From positions 124,001 through 188,000 of the forward strand of contig NZ_JABFCN010000030.1 in assembly GCF_013087515.1 (NCBI RefSeq): DNA of 64,000 nt, read 5' to 3'. The notes under the pieces are model-generated. The model was given only the letters and a program-made list of their open reading frames with translations. It was not told the DNA's origin and did no database searches. The position numbers and the translations under genes were made by a program. Source of the DNA: Rhizobium sophorae (GTDB taxonomy: Bacteria; Pseudomonadota; Alphaproteobacteria; Rhizobiales; Rhizobiaceae). Every line of letters begins with the position of its first letter. Within the stretch, counting starts at the first letter, position 1. This document shows positions 7,723 to 17,363 of this stretch, piece after piece.

Positions 7723-10712
7723 GCGGCGCGAACCGTATCGCCGGCAAAGGGCGCCTGACACCGGCCAGGACCGCGCGCTTCAGCTTCGACGGCAAGAACT
7801 ATACGGCGCTCGAAGGCGATACCGTGGCCTCGGCGCTGATCGCCAACGGCGTGCATCTTCTGGGACGTTCGTTCAAATATCACCGGGCCCGCGGTATTCT
7901 GTCGGCAGGGGCCGAGGAGCCGAACGCGCTGATCGACGTTTCCCGCGATACGGCGCGCAAGCAGCCGAACGTGCGCGCCACCGTGCAGGAAGTCTTCGAC
8001 GGCATGATCGTCAGTTCGCAGAACCGCTGGCCCTCGCTTGCCTTCGATGTCGGCGCGATCAACAATCTGATGTCGCCGTTCTTCGCCGCCGGCTTCTACT
8101 ACAAGACCTTCATGTGGCCGCGCGCCGCCTGGAAACACGTCTACGAACCGCTTATCCGTCGCGCCGCCGGCCTCGGCGTCGCCCCGACGGAGGAGGATCC
8201 GGACCATTATGCCAGCCGTTATGCCCATTGCGATGTGCTGGTGGTCGGCGCCGGTGTTGCCGGGCTCTCGGCGGCGCTGGCTGCGGCCGAGACCGGCGCG
8301 CGGGTAATCCTTTGCGACGAGCAGGCGGAAGCGGGCGGCGCATTGCGCTACGATACCGGCGTGACGATCGACGGACAGGACGGCAATAGCTGGGCACAGA
8401 AGGCCGTGGCGCGGCTGAAGGCGATGGACAATGTCGAGGTGCTCACCCGCACGACCGCCTTCGGCTACTACAACCACAATTTTGTCGGTCTTGCCGAGCG
8501 CGTCACCGATCATATCGCCAAGCCTTCCCGCGATCTGCCGCGCGAGCGGCTTTGGCAGGTCCGGGCCAAGCGGGTCATCCTTGCCACCGGCGCGATCGAG
8601 CGGCACATGGTCTTTCCGAACAACGACCGGCCGGGCATCATGCTCGCCTCGGCGGGGCGGATGTATCTCAATCATTACGGCGTCGCGGTCGGGGCCAAGG
8701 TCGGCATCTACACGGCGCACGACTCGGCCTATGAGGCGGCTTTCGACCTGAAGCGGGCGGGTGTTTCGATCGCCGCCATCGTCGATAGCAGGCAGGCGCC
8801 GGGAGCGGCTGTGCTGGCAGAGGCGCGGGCGCTCGGCATCGATGTTCTGGCCGGCCAATCGGTCGTCAACACGTCGGGGCGCCTGCGCATCTCGTCGATG
8901 ACGGTGGCGCGCAACGGCGGCGGTTCGCCACGCAAGATCGCGGTCGATGCGCTGCTGGTTTCGGCCGGCTGGACGCCGTCGGTCCATCTGTTCTCGCAGT
9001 CGCGCGGCAAAGTGGCCTTCGATGCCGAAAGCCAGCGTTTCCTGCCCGGCTCCTATGCCCAGGACTGCCTCTCGGTCGGCGCTTGCAACGGCACCGACGA
9101 CCTGCAGCGGACGATCGAGGAATCGCTTGCCGCTGGCGAGCTGATGGCGCAGGCCACCGGCAGAAGTGGCGGCGAGAAGATCGCAATTTCGGCTGAGCAG
9201 GCTTATGATTGGACGGGCGGCATGATCGGCGCTGCCGAAGGCGCCGGGCCAAAGACCAACGCCAAGGCCTTCATCGATTTCCAGCATGACGTCTGCGCCA
9301 AGGATATCCGCCTTGCCGTGCGCGAGGGCATGCATTCGATCGAGCATATCAAGCGCTTCACGACCAACGGTATGGCCTCGGACCAGGGCAAGCTGTCCAA
9401 CATGCATGGCCTGGCGATTGCCGCCGAAATGCTCGGCAAGGAAATCCCGCAGGTCGGACTCACCACCTTCCGTGCGCCCTATACGCCGGTCACCTACGGT
9501 ACGCTGATCGGCCATTCGCGCGGAGAGCTGTTCGATCCGACACGCAAGACGCCGCTGCACGACTGGGAAGAAGCCCATGGCGCGGTTTTCGAGGATGTCG
9601 GCAACTGGAAGCGTGCCTGGTTCTATCCGCAGGCCGGCGAGACCATGCACCAGGCGGTCGCTCGCGAATGCCGGACGGCACGCGAGGCGGCTGGTATCTT
9701 CGACGCCTCGACGCTCGGCAAGATCGAGGTGGTGGGGCCGGATGCGGCGGAGTTCCTCAACCTCATCTACACCAATGCCTGGGACACGCTGAAGCCCGGC
9801 AAGGCCCGCTACGGCATCATGACCCGCGAGGACGGCTTCGTTTATGACGACGGTGTCGTCGGACGCCTGGCGGACGACCGTTTCCACGTCACGACGACGA
9901 CCGGTGGCGCGCCGCGCGTTCTCCATCATATGGAAGATTACCTGCAGACGGAATTCCCGCATCTGAAGGTATGGCTGACCTCGGTGACCGAACAATGGGC
10001 TGTCATCGCCGTGCAGGGGCCGAAGGCGCGCGAGATCGTCGCGCCGCTGGTCGAAGGGCTCGATCTTTCGAACGAGGCCTTCCCGCATATGAGCGTTGCC
10101 GAGTGCACGGTCTGCGGCGTCCCGGCGCGGCTCTTCCGCGTGTCCTTCACCGGTGAAACCGGCTTCGAAATCAACGTGCCGGCCGATTACGGCCAATCGG
10201 TGCTCGAAGCGGTCTGGGCCAATGCCCAGCCGCTCGGCGCCTGCGTCTACGGTACGGAGACGATGCACGTTCTTCGCGCCGAGAAGGGTTACATCATCGT
10301 CGGGCAGGATACGGATGGGACGGTAACCCCCGATGACGCTGGGCTTTCCTGGGCGGTTTCGAAGAAAAAGACGGATTTCGTCGGCATTCGCGGGTTGAAG
10401 CGGCCGGATCTCGTCAAGGACGGGCGCAAGCAGCTCGTCGGCCTCATCACCAAGGACCCGAAGCTGGTGCTCGAAGAAGGCGCGCAGATCGTCGCGAGCC
10501 CGAACGAGCCGAAGCCGATGACCATGCTCGGCCACGTCACATCAGCCTATTGGTCGGAAAATTGCGGCAGGTCGATCGCCTTCGCGCTCGTCGCCGGCGG
10601 TAGGGCGAGGATGGGTGAGACGCTCTATGTGCCGATGCCGGACCGGACAATCGCCGTCGAAGTGACGGATCTGGTATCCTTTGACAAGGAAGGGGGCCGT
10701 ATCCATGGCTGA
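7719..10712 (+). CDS. soxA: Sarcosine oxidase, alpha subunit
   Basis: The 997-residue alpha subunit has three visible parts. An N-terminal ferredoxin-like region (about 20-100) contains GRSFKYHRARG. A pyridine-nucleotide/FAD-type Rossmann domain begins at about 165 with VLVVGAGVAGLSAALAA and is followed by a dimerisation and Cys-containing region. A C-terminal GcvT-like folate-binding domain (about 600-990) accepts the methyl group from sarcosine and yields methylene-tetrahydrofolate. Length and domain order match known SoxA. It is translationally coupled to soxD (ATGA), and its last eight bases overlap soxG. Confidence 0.97.
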   Translation: MSGANRIAGKGRLTPARTARFSFDGKNYTALEGDTVASALIANGVHLLGRSFKYHRARGILSAGAEEPNALIDVSRDTARKQPNVRATVQEVFDGMIVSSQNRWPSLAFDVGAINNLMSPFFAAGFYYKTFMWPRAAWKHVYEPLIRRAAGLGVAPTEEDPDHYASRYAHCDVLVVGAGVAGLSAALAAAETGARVILCDEQAEAGGALRYDTGVTIDGQDGNSWAQKAVARLKAMDNVEVLTRTTAFGYYNHNFVGLAERVTDHIAKPSRDLPRERLWQVRAKRVILATGAIERHMVFPNNDRPGIMLASAGRMYLNHYGVAVGAKVGIYTAHDSAYEAAFDLKRAGVSIAAIVDSRQAPGAAVLAEARALGIDVLAGQSVVNTSGRLRISSMTVARNGGGSPRKIAVDALLVSAGWTPSVHLFSQSRGKVAFDAESQRFLPGSYAQDCLSVGACNGTDDLQRTIEESLAAGELMAQATGRSGGEKIAISAEQAYDWTGGMIGAAEGAGPKTNAKAFIDFQHDVCAKDIRLAVREGMHSIEHIKRFTTNGMASDQGKLSNMHGLAIAAEMLGKEIPQVGLTTFRAPYTPVTYGTLIGHSRGELFDPTRKTPLHDWEEAHGAVFEDVGNWKRAWFYPQAGETMHQAVARECRTAREAAGIFDASTLGKIEVVGPDAAEFLNLIYTNAWDTLKPGKARYGIMTREDGFVYDDGVVGRLADDRFHVTTTTGGAPRVLHHMEDYLQTEFPHLKVWLTSVTEQWAVIAVQGPKAREIVAPLVEGLDLSNEAFPHMSVAECTVCGVPARLFRVSFTGETGFEINVPADYGQSVLEAVWANAQPLGACVYGTETMHVLRAEKGYIIVGQDTDGTVTPDDAGLSWAVSKKKTDFVGIRGLKRPDLVKDGRKQLVGLITKDPKLVLEEGAQIVASPNEPKPMTMLGHVTSAYWSENCGRSIAFALVAGGRARMGETLYVPMPDRTIAVEVTDLVSFDKEGGRIHG

Positions 10713-11253
10713 TGTCGCAATTCGCAAACCGGCGATTGCCGGACGTCTCGGCGGCTCCGCGGCGGTGCGGCTGACGACCGCTCCCACCGTCAGCCGGGTG
10801 GCGCTGCGCGCGCCGGCGGGATCGCTTGCAGCAATTTCCTCTGCTCTCGGCCTGGCGCTGCCGGATGCCCCGAAGACATCCGGCCGGGCCGGCGACCGAT
10901 CGGCGCTCTGGATTGGCCCGGACGAGTGGCTGGTGATCGACGAGGCCGGCGCCGATCTGATGGCAGCACTTTCCGGCGCCGGCACGTTGCATTCGGCGAC
11001 CGACGTTTCCCACCGCAATGTCGCGATCATCGTCTCGGGACCGGGTGCGGAGGCGACGCTTTCGGCCGGCTGCCCGCAGGATCTGTCGCTTTCGTCCTTT
11101 CCGGTCGGCGCCGCATCACGCACGATTTTCGGCAAGGCTGAAATCGTGATTTTCCGTACGGAAGAAGACACGTTCCGGGTGGAGTGCTGGCGGTCGTTTT
11201 CGGATTATGTCTTCGGGTTGCTGAACGAGGCGGCTCATGACGCCGGGCACTGA
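10705..11253 (+). CDS. soxG: Sarcosine oxidase, gamma subunit
   Basis: This 182-residue subunit is related to a half GcvT domain and stabilises the heterotetramer. Typical features are RSALWIGPDEWLVI near residue 70, DVSHRNVAI near 105 and the C-terminal TFRVECWRSFSDYVFGLL. The ATG at 10705 is preceded by GGAAGGGGG and lies inside the end of soxA. It is the last of the sox genes; the next gene begins 44 bases downstream on the same strand. Confidence 0.94.
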   Translation: MADVAIRKPAIAGRLGGSAAVRLTTAPTVSRVALRAPAGSLAAISSALGLALPDAPKTSGRAGDRSALWIGPDEWLVIDEAGADLMAALSGAGTLHSATDVSHRNVAIIVSGPGAEATLSAGCPQDLSLSSFPVGAASRTIFGKAEIVIFRTEEDTFRVECWRSFSDYVFGLLNEAAHDAGH

Positions 11254-11297
11254 GTCTCAGCAAGTCGCGGGCGTGCGCCCGTTCAAGAGGTAAGCGG

Positions 11298-11696
11298 ATG
11301 CTGCACCATGCCTCCCTCGGCGTTTCCGACATCGAGCGGTCGGCGGCATTTTACGATGCTGCCCTTGCTGCGCTCGGTTATATCAGGGTCTGGGACGATA
11401 TCAGGCCGGGGCAAACAGGGCAGGCAGTCGGCTACGGTCCTCCTGGTGGTGGGGACAAACTGGCGATCAAGCATCGCCCGGACGGCCAGCGTGCGCCCGG
11501 CCCGGGCTTTCATCTGGCGTTTGCTGCGCCGAACCGCCAGGCGGTCGATCGGTTCTATGCGGCGGCAATCGCGCATGGCGGCAGCGACAATGGCCGTCCC
11601 GGGCTGCGGTCTCATTACGATGAGCACTATTATGCGGCGTTCGTCATGGATCCCGACGGACACGCTCTCGAAGCTGTGTTCAATTCGGCCGAGTAA
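11298..11696 (+). CDS. VOC-fold (glyoxalase/bleomycin resistance/dioxygenase superfamily) protein
   Basis: This 132-residue protein has the paired beta-alpha-beta-beta-beta modules of the vicinal oxygen chelate fold: MLHHASLGVSDIERSAAFY at the N-terminus, HLAFAAPNRQAVDRFY near residue 73 and YAAFVMDPDGHALEAVF at the C-terminus. His and Glu residues at the usual metal positions are present. The substrate cannot be told from the sequence. An AAGAGG ribosome-binding site precedes ATG 11298. It may be cotranscribed with sox, but a 44-base gap leaves that open. It is convergent with the MaoC-type gene 15 bases away. Confidence 0.88.
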   Translation: MLHHASLGVSDIERSAAFYDAALAALGYIRVWDDIRPGQTGQAVGYGPPGGGDKLAIKHRPDGQRAPGPGFHLAFAAPNRQAVDRFYAAAIAHGGSDNGRPGLRSHYDEHYYAAFVMDPDGHALEAVFNSAE

Positions 11697-11711
11697 CAAA
11701 AGCAGTTTTGC

Positions 11712-12200
11712 TCAGACGTCCTCGGGACGGTCCTTCGGGTCGAATTGGATAATGGTGATCCATTTTGCCGTCAGCGCCGGCTTCTTCTCGTTTTCGATCT
11801 CGATTGTGACGTCATAGGTGGTCATCAGCATGCCGGCGCCGCGGAAGCGGGCTTCGGAAAGCAGGAAGCGGCCGCGGACGCGGGCGCCGCTTTTCACCGG
11901 CGTCATGAAGCGGACGCGATCGAAGCCGTAGTTGATGCCCAGTGTCTGCTCGCGCACTTTCGGCAGGCAATTGTAGTTCATCGTCGACAGCAGAGACAGG
12001 GTCAGGAAGCCGTGGGCGATGGTGCCGCCGAAGGGGCTCTCGACCGCCGCGCGTGCGGGATCAACGTGGATGAATTGATGGTCGTCGGTCGCCGACGCGA
12101 AGGCGTCGATCATCGTTTGGTCGACGGTGACCCAATCCGAAAGGCCCGTTTCCATGCCGATCAATCCCCGCACGTCGGAGAGTGAAATTTCCGTGACCAT
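11712..12200 (-). CDS. MaoC-family (R)-specific enoyl-CoA hydratase-like protein
   Basis: This 162-residue single hot-dog domain contains the hydratase signature: DHQFIHVD (catalytic Asp and His of the MaoC/PhaJ overhang) followed by GGTIAHGFLTLSLLS. Such enzymes hydrate trans-2-enoyl-CoA and link beta-oxidation to polyhydroxyalkanoate or other acyl-CoA pathways; the actual substrate is unknown. It lies 90 bases downstream of glgX on the same strand and could receive read-through from the glycogen operon. Confidence 0.9.
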   Translation of the reverse strand: MVTEISLSDVRGLIGMETGLSDWVTVDQTMIDAFASATDDHQFIHVDPARAAVESPFGGTIAHGFLTLSLLSTMNYNCLPKVREQTLGINYGFDRVRFMTPVKSGARVRGRFLLSEARFRGAGMLMTTYDVTIEIENEKKPALTAKWITIIQFDPKDRPEDV

Positions 12201-12290
12201 GAATTCCTCGTGAAATAAGCCGCCGCGGCAAAGCCTTATCGTGCATTTGTGACGATTGCGACAAGGATTTGTGCGAGGGAGGGGAGGCGG

Positions 12291-14267
12291 TCAATTTTCT
12301 ACGAAAAAGGCAATCGAGCGCGGCTCGACGGTTGCGCGGCCACCGGTTTTCTTCGTTCCATCCGGGATCAGCTGGCGCCAGCCCGGTTCGCCCTCAGAAG
12401 GCAGCGTGAAAAACTGGCGGCTCCCCGAGCGGTTGAAAAGCACACCGAGCCGGGTCTGCCTGCCGCGAGAGGAGCGGTCACCGGTCGATAACAGCATGCC
12501 GAGGGTGGAAAGCGACGGCGTCTCCCATTCGGCAACGGTCATCGGCTCACCGGAGAGCGAAATCCATTCGACATCGCCGTTTCCTGACAGGAAGCCCGTT
12601 TCGGAGAAGACGGTGAAGCGGCGGCGCAGCCCCGCAACGAAGGCGGTGTGGGCGATGAGATCTCCGTCCAACGCCTTCCAGTCCAGCCAGGTGATCTCGT
12701 TGTCCTGGCAATAGGCGTTGTTGTTGCCGTGCTGGCTGCGGCCGCCCTCGTCGCCCGCCGTCAGCATGATGCTGCCGCGAGTGGCAAAAAGCGTTGAGAT
12801 CAGCGCCATCGCATCGTCCCGGCGACGCTTGCGGATCGTCGGATAGACGGTTTCCCCCTCGACGCCGTTGTTCCAGGAGTGGTTCTCGTTATGGCCGTCG
12901 CGATTGTGTTCACCGTTGGCGTCGTTGTGCTTTTCGGCATAGGAGACGAGATCGATCAGCGTGAAGCCGTCATGGGCGGCGAGGAAATTGACGCTGCGCG
13001 TCTCCTTGCCGTCGTTGCGGGAGAAGATGTCGGAGGAGCCGGCGAGTGCGGTTGCCAGCGCGCCGGTCTTCCAATCGTCGCCGCGCCAGTAGCAGCGCAG
13101 GTCGTCGCGAACCCGGTCGTTCCATTCAAGGAAGGGCGGCGGGAAATTGCCGAGCTGGTAACCGCCCGGGCCGATATCCCAGGGTTCAGCGATCATGATC
13201 CGGTCGGCAAGCACATCGTCGGAGAGGATCGCGGCCAGTGTTCCGTCGCGTTCGAAGCCCGTTGCGGTGCGGCCGAGCACCGGGGCGAGATCGAAGCGAA
13301 AACCGTCGACGCCGGCGTTGAGCACGAAATGGCGCAGGCTGTCGACGACGAGGCGGCGAACCCCAGGATGATCGCAGGCGAGCGTGTTGCCGGTGCCTGT
13401 GTCGTTGACGAGTTCGCCCGGGCAATTCTGGGCGTGGCGATAATAATGCAGGTTGTCGAAGCCACGCAGCGACAGCGTCGCGCCATAGCGGTCGCTCTCG
13501 CCGGTATGGTTGAAGACGAGGTCGAGGATGACGGCGATACCTTCGGCATGGAGGGCCGCGACCGTCTCGCGCAGTTCCGTCATGCCGCCGGGGACGAGCC
13601 GCGGATCGAGCGCCATGAAGGCGACGGGATTGTAGCCCCAGCCGTTGGTGAGGCCGAGCGGCGGCAAATGGCGTTCGTCGATCCAGGCGGTGATCGGCAT
13701 CAGTTCAACGGCATCGACGCCGATCCGCTTCAGATGCGCGACGACGGAGGGATGGGCAAGGGCTGCGACCGTGCCACGCTCAGCCTCCGGCACGTCGGGA
13801 TGGAGAATGGTGAAGGGCCGCACCGCCACCTCATAGATAAAGCCGCCCGGCTTGAACAGCGGCTTGCGGATCGCGGCTCGGGTATCGGTGGTGACGATCG
13901 TCTTCGGCATCAGATCCTGGCTGTCCTCGCCATAGATGCCGAGGCGGGGATCGTAGCGGAACGGCCTGTCGATCTCCTTGGCGTAGGGATCGATCAGCAG
14001 TTTGGAAGGATCGTACCAGAGGCCGTTATCGGGCGCATAGATACCGTCGGCGCGATAGCCGTAGCGTGCGCCCTCCTTCAGCCCGTGGACAAACAGACGA
14101 TGGAAGTAGTTGCTGTCGCGCGCCATCGGCAGACGCGCGAATTCCCTGTTGCCGTCATCCTCGAAGAGGCAGAGTTCGATCTGTGCGGCATGATGCGACC
14201 ACACGGCAAATTCGACGCCGGTCTCGAAGACGATCGCGCCGGCTTGCGCCGAACTGTTCCCCCGCAT
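12291..14267 (-). CDS. glgX: Glycogen debranching enzyme GlgX
   Basis: This 658-residue GH13 enzyme hydrolyses alpha-1,6 branch points of phosphorylase-trimmed glycogen. An N-terminal CBM48-like region (about 1-110) is followed by the catalytic barrel with region I ILDLVFNHTGE, the nucleophile in FRFDLAPVLG, the acid in AEPWDIGPGGY and the transition-state stabiliser in AAHDGF. The ATG at 14267 follows a G-rich tract. It lies twelve bases after pgm and is the last clear gene of the glycogen operon. Its presence beside phosphorylase suggests that storage and breakdown are made from one transcript. Confidence 0.95.
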   Translation of the reverse strand: MRGNSSAQAGAIVFETGVEFAVWSHHAAQIELCLFEDDGNREFARLPMARDSNYFHRLFVHGLKEGARYGYRADGIYAPDNGLWYDPSKLLIDPYAKEIDRPFRYDPRLGIYGEDSQDLMPKTIVTTDTRAAIRKPLFKPGGFIYEVAVRPFTILHPDVPEAERGTVAALAHPSVVAHLKRIGVDAVELMPITAWIDERHLPPLGLTNGWGYNPVAFMALDPRLVPGGMTELRETVAALHAEGIAVILDLVFNHTGESDRYGATLSLRGFDNLHYYRHAQNCPGELVNDTGTGNTLACDHPGVRRLVVDSLRHFVLNAGVDGFRFDLAPVLGRTATGFERDGTLAAILSDDVLADRIMIAEPWDIGPGGYQLGNFPPPFLEWNDRVRDDLRCYWRGDDWKTGALATALAGSSDIFSRNDGKETRSVNFLAAHDGFTLIDLVSYAEKHNDANGEHNRDGHNENHSWNNGVEGETVYPTIRKRRRDDAMALISTLFATRGSIMLTAGDEGGRSQHGNNNAYCQDNEITWLDWKALDGDLIAHTAFVAGLRRRFTVFSETGFLSGNGDVEWISLSGEPMTVAEWETPSLSTLGMLLSTGDRSSRGRQTRLGVLFNRSGSRQFFTLPSEGEPGWRQLIPDGTKKTGGRATVEPRSIAFFVEN

Positions 14268-14279
14268 GTTCCCCCCGGA

Positions 14280-15911
14280 TCAGGTGATCACGGTTGGCGC
14301 ATCGCGTCCCGTGCGTTCACGAATGCTGGCTATGCTTTCGGCGGCGGCGATCAGATCGGCGAGCGCTTCCTGCGTTTCGATGTTGTGGCGAGTCGAATCC
14401 GGCTCGTAGCGTTCGATATAGACACGCAAGGTTGCGCCAGACGTGCCGGTGCCGGACAGGCGGAAGACGACGCGCGAGCCGCCCTCGAAGAGCACACGGA
14501 CACCTTGATGCTCGCTCACCGATTTGTCGATCGGATCGTGATAGGCGAAGTCGTCGGCCTTCTCCACCTTCAGGATGCCGAAGCTCTTGCCGGGCAGAGT
14601 GGGAAGCTGGCTGCGGAGATTGTCCACCAAGCCGTTCGCCGCATCGGTGTCGAGGCCTTCATAATCATGGCGAGAATAATAGTTGCGGCCGTAGGTCTGC
14701 CAGTGCTGGGTGACGATGTCGGCGACGCTCTCACCGCGCACGGCAAGAATATTCAGCCACAGCAGCACGGCCCAGAGGCCGTCCTTTTCGCGGACGTGAC
14801 TGGAACCGGTGCCGGAGCTTTCCTCACCGCAGATCGTCGCCATGCCGGCGTCGAGCAGGTTGCCGAAGAATTTCCAGCCGGTCGGCGTTTCGTACATGCC
14901 GATGCCGCGCTTTTCCGCGACGCGGTCGGCAGCACCCGATGTCGGCATCGAGCGGGCGATGCCGGCAAGGCCGCCGGAATAGCCGGGGGCGAGATTGGCG
15001 TTGGCGGCAAGGATCGCCAGGCTGTCGGAAGGCGTGACGAAGATGCCGCGGCCGATGATCAGGTTGCGGTCGCCGTCGCCGTCGGAAGCAGCGCCGAAAT
15101 CGGGCGCGTCATCGCCCATCATCTCATCGAAGAGTTCCTTGCAGTGCACCGGGTTCGGGTCCGGATGATGGCCGCCGAAATCCGGCAGCGGCATGAAGTT
15201 GCGCACCGAACCCGAGGGCGCGCCGAGACGATTTTCGAAGATTTCCTTGGCATAGGGGCCGGTGACGGCGCTCATCCCATCGAAGGCAATGCGGAAGCCG
15301 AGGCTGATCAGATTGCGGATGGCGCCGAAATCGAACAGCTCTTCCATCAGCGCGGCATAGTCCTCGACCGGGTCGATGACCGAGAGGATCGTGCCGCCGG
15401 GAAGCTCGTCCTTGCCGATGCGGTCGAGATTGACATCGGCGAAATCGGCGATCTTGTAGCTGTCGATCGTCTTGGAGCGCGCATAGATCGCGTCGGTGAT
15501 CTTTTCCGGCGCCGGGCCGCCATTGTTGATGTTGTATTTGATGCCGAAGTCTTCGGTCGGGCCGCCGGGATTGTGGCTGGCGGAGAGGATGATGCCGCCG
15601 AAAGCCTTGTATTTGCGGATGATGTGGGAGGCGGCCGGCGTCGACAGGATGCCGCCCTTACCGACCATGACTTTGCCGAAGCCATTGGCCGCGGCCATCT
15701 TGACCGCCTTCTGGATGACTTCGCGATTGTAGTAGCGTCCGTCGCCGCCGATGACGAGGCACTTGCCCTGATAGCCTTCCAGCGAATCGAAGATCGACTG
15801 GATGAAGTTCTCCGCATAGTTCGGCTGCTGGAAGACCGGAACCTTCTTGCGCAGTCCCGATGTGCCGGGTTTCTGGTCCAGATAGGGCGTGGTGGATACG
15901 GACTTGATCAT
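14280..15911 (-). CDS. pgm: Phosphoglucomutase (alpha-D-glucose)
   Basis: This 543-residue enzyme interconverts glucose-1-phosphate and glucose-6-phosphate and so links the operon to central metabolism and surface polysaccharide precursors. It shows the phosphoserine loop SASHNPGG (about residue 110), the Mg-binding loop DGDGDRN (about 283-289), the sugar-specificity loop GEESSGTGSSH (about 360) and the C-terminal phosphate-binding FRLSGTGTSGATLR. Placement between glgA and glgX, with gaps of six and twelve bases, matches the glg operon of Agrobacterium and Rhizobium. Confidence 0.97.
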   Translation of the reverse strand: MIKSVSTTPYLDQKPGTSGLRKKVPVFQQPNYAENFIQSIFDSLEGYQGKCLVIGGDGRYYNREVIQKAVKMAAANGFGKVMVGKGGILSTPAASHIIRKYKAFGGIILSASHNPGGPTEDFGIKYNINNGGPAPEKITDAIYARSKTIDSYKIADFADVNLDRIGKDELPGGTILSVIDPVEDYAALMEELFDFGAIRNLISLGFRIAFDGMSAVTGPYAKEIFENRLGAPSGSVRNFMPLPDFGGHHPDPNPVHCKELFDEMMGDDAPDFGAASDGDGDRNLIIGRGIFVTPSDSLAILAANANLAPGYSGGLAGIARSMPTSGAADRVAEKRGIGMYETPTGWKFFGNLLDAGMATICGEESSGTGSSHVREKDGLWAVLLWLNILAVRGESVADIVTQHWQTYGRNYYSRHDYEGLDTDAANGLVDNLRSQLPTLPGKSFGILKVEKADDFAYHDPIDKSVSEHQGVRVLFEGGSRVVFRLSGTGTSGATLRVYIERYEPDSTRHNIETQEALADLIAAAESIASIRERTGRDAPTVIT

Positions 15912-15917
15912 TTTAGG

Positions 15918-17360
15918 TCACATGCCTTTCGAGACGAGGCTTGAATAGAGGGCAGCGTAGCGTTCGGCGCTCTTCTCCCAGGAGACATCCGATTTCATGC
16001 CCTGCTTTTGCAATTGGGTCCAGAGTTTTCGGTCCTGATAAAAATGCATCGCACGGCGGATTGCCTGTAGCATGCCTGTTTCTGTCACGGGGGCAAATTG
16101 TATGCCGGTTGCGACTTTCGCCGCAAGTGCGGCGTGATTGGCGTCGATCACGGTATCATTCAACCCGCCGGTGCGGGCGACGATCGGCACGCAGCCGTAA
16201 CGCAGGCCGTAAAGCTGGGTCAGGCCGCAGGGTTCGAAGCGCGAGGGGATGATGATCGCATCGCAGCCGGCCTGCATCAGGTGCGACATCGGCTCGTTAT
16301 AGCCGATCGAAACGCCGATGCGGCCGGGATGGCGGCTGGCGGAGGCGAGCAGCGCACCTTCAAGGGCGGCTTCGCCGGAGCCGAGCACGACGAGCTTGCC
16401 GCCCATGGCGACGATCTCATCGGCGACGTTGGCGACGATATCCATGCCCTTCTGCCAGGTAAGACGGCTGATGACGCAGAAGATCGGGGCGTCGTCATTG
16501 TCGAGACCAAAGAATTCGGCGATCGAGCGCCGGTTCTCCTCGCGGTTCTTCAGCGTCGTCGGGCCATAATGGGTGTGGACGACAGGATCGGTCGCCGGGT
16601 TCCAGATATCGGTGTCGATGCCGTTGACGATGCCGTGCAGATCGTCGATGCGGCTGGCGATGACGCCCTCGAGCCCCATGCCGAATTCCGAGGTCAGGAT
16701 CTCATCGGCATAGGTCGGGCTGACCGTCGTGATCGCATGGGCAGTCTTCAAGCCGCCCTTGAGGAAGCCGACAGTGCCGTAATATTCGATGCTTTCAGTG
16801 GCGAAGGCATGGGCAGGCAGGCGCAGGCCGGGAAAGATCTCGGAACCGAACTGGCCCTGGAAGGCCATGTTGTGGATGGTCAGCACGCTCGGCAGTTCCG
16901 GCGTCGGGTAATAACGCATATAGACCGACGTCAGTGCCGCCTGCCAGTCGTGGGTATGGACGAGATCCGGCCGCCAGCCGGGCAGCAGGCCGGCGGCGAT
17001 CTCGGAGGCGGCCAGCGACAGGGCGGCGAAACGACGCCAGTTGTCCGGATAGTCCTTGCCGAGCGGATCGAGATAGGGCCCGCCCGGCCTGTCGTAATAG
17101 GCCGGCGCATCGAGGATGAGCAGATCGAGGCCCTCGTGCTCAACCTCCAGCACGGTTGCCCGCTCACCGAGCAGGTCGGGGAATTCGAGCCTGACGACGG
17201 CGTCGCGAATGACCTTCATGACGGCGGGATAGCCGGGCAGGAGGGTCTTGGTCTCGACCCCGAAGGCTTTCAGAGTAATCGGCAGGGCGCCGGACACATC
17301 GGCCAGACCCCCTGTCTTGATCAAAGGGAAGACTTCGGACGAAACCGAAAGAACTTTCAT
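15918..17360 (-). CDS. glgA: Glycogen synthase (ADP-glucose)
   Basis: This 480-residue GT5 retaining glycosyltransferase extends alpha-1,4 glucan chains from ADP-glucose. The N-terminal KTGGLADVSGALP (residues 16-28) is the ADP-glucose-binding loop; HTHDWQAAL near 135 and the C-terminal SRFEPCGLTQLYGLRYGCVP with TGGLNDTV hold the catalytic and donor-binding residues. It lies three bases after glgC and six before pgm, so translation is likely coupled. Confidence 0.97.
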   Translation of the reverse strand: MKVLSVSSEVFPLIKTGGLADVSGALPITLKAFGVETKTLLPGYPAVMKVIRDAVVRLEFPDLLGERATVLEVEHEGLDLLILDAPAYYDRPGGPYLDPLGKDYPDNWRRFAALSLAASEIAAGLLPGWRPDLVHTHDWQAALTSVYMRYYPTPELPSVLTIHNMAFQGQFGSEIFPGLRLPAHAFATESIEYYGTVGFLKGGLKTAHAITTVSPTYADEILTSEFGMGLEGVIASRIDDLHGIVNGIDTDIWNPATDPVVHTHYGPTTLKNREENRRSIAEFFGLDNDDAPIFCVISRLTWQKGMDIVANVADEIVAMGGKLVVLGSGEAALEGALLASASRHPGRIGVSIGYNEPMSHLMQAGCDAIIIPSRFEPCGLTQLYGLRYGCVPIVARTGGLNDTVIDANHAALAAKVATGIQFAPVTETGMLQAIRRAMHFYQDRKLWTQLQKQGMKSDVSWEKSAERYAALYSSLVSKGM

Positions 17361-17363
17361 AAG

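Noticed and set aside
7626..10535. A 969-codon open frame on the minus strand opposite soxA.
   Set aside because: It mirrors a high-GC coding sequence with strong codon bias; it has no recognisable domains, and soxA on the other strand is certain.
12879..15944. A 1021-codon plus-strand frame opposite glgX and pgm.
   Set aside because: It crosses the boundary of two certain minus-strand genes, and its composition is that of an antisense shadow.
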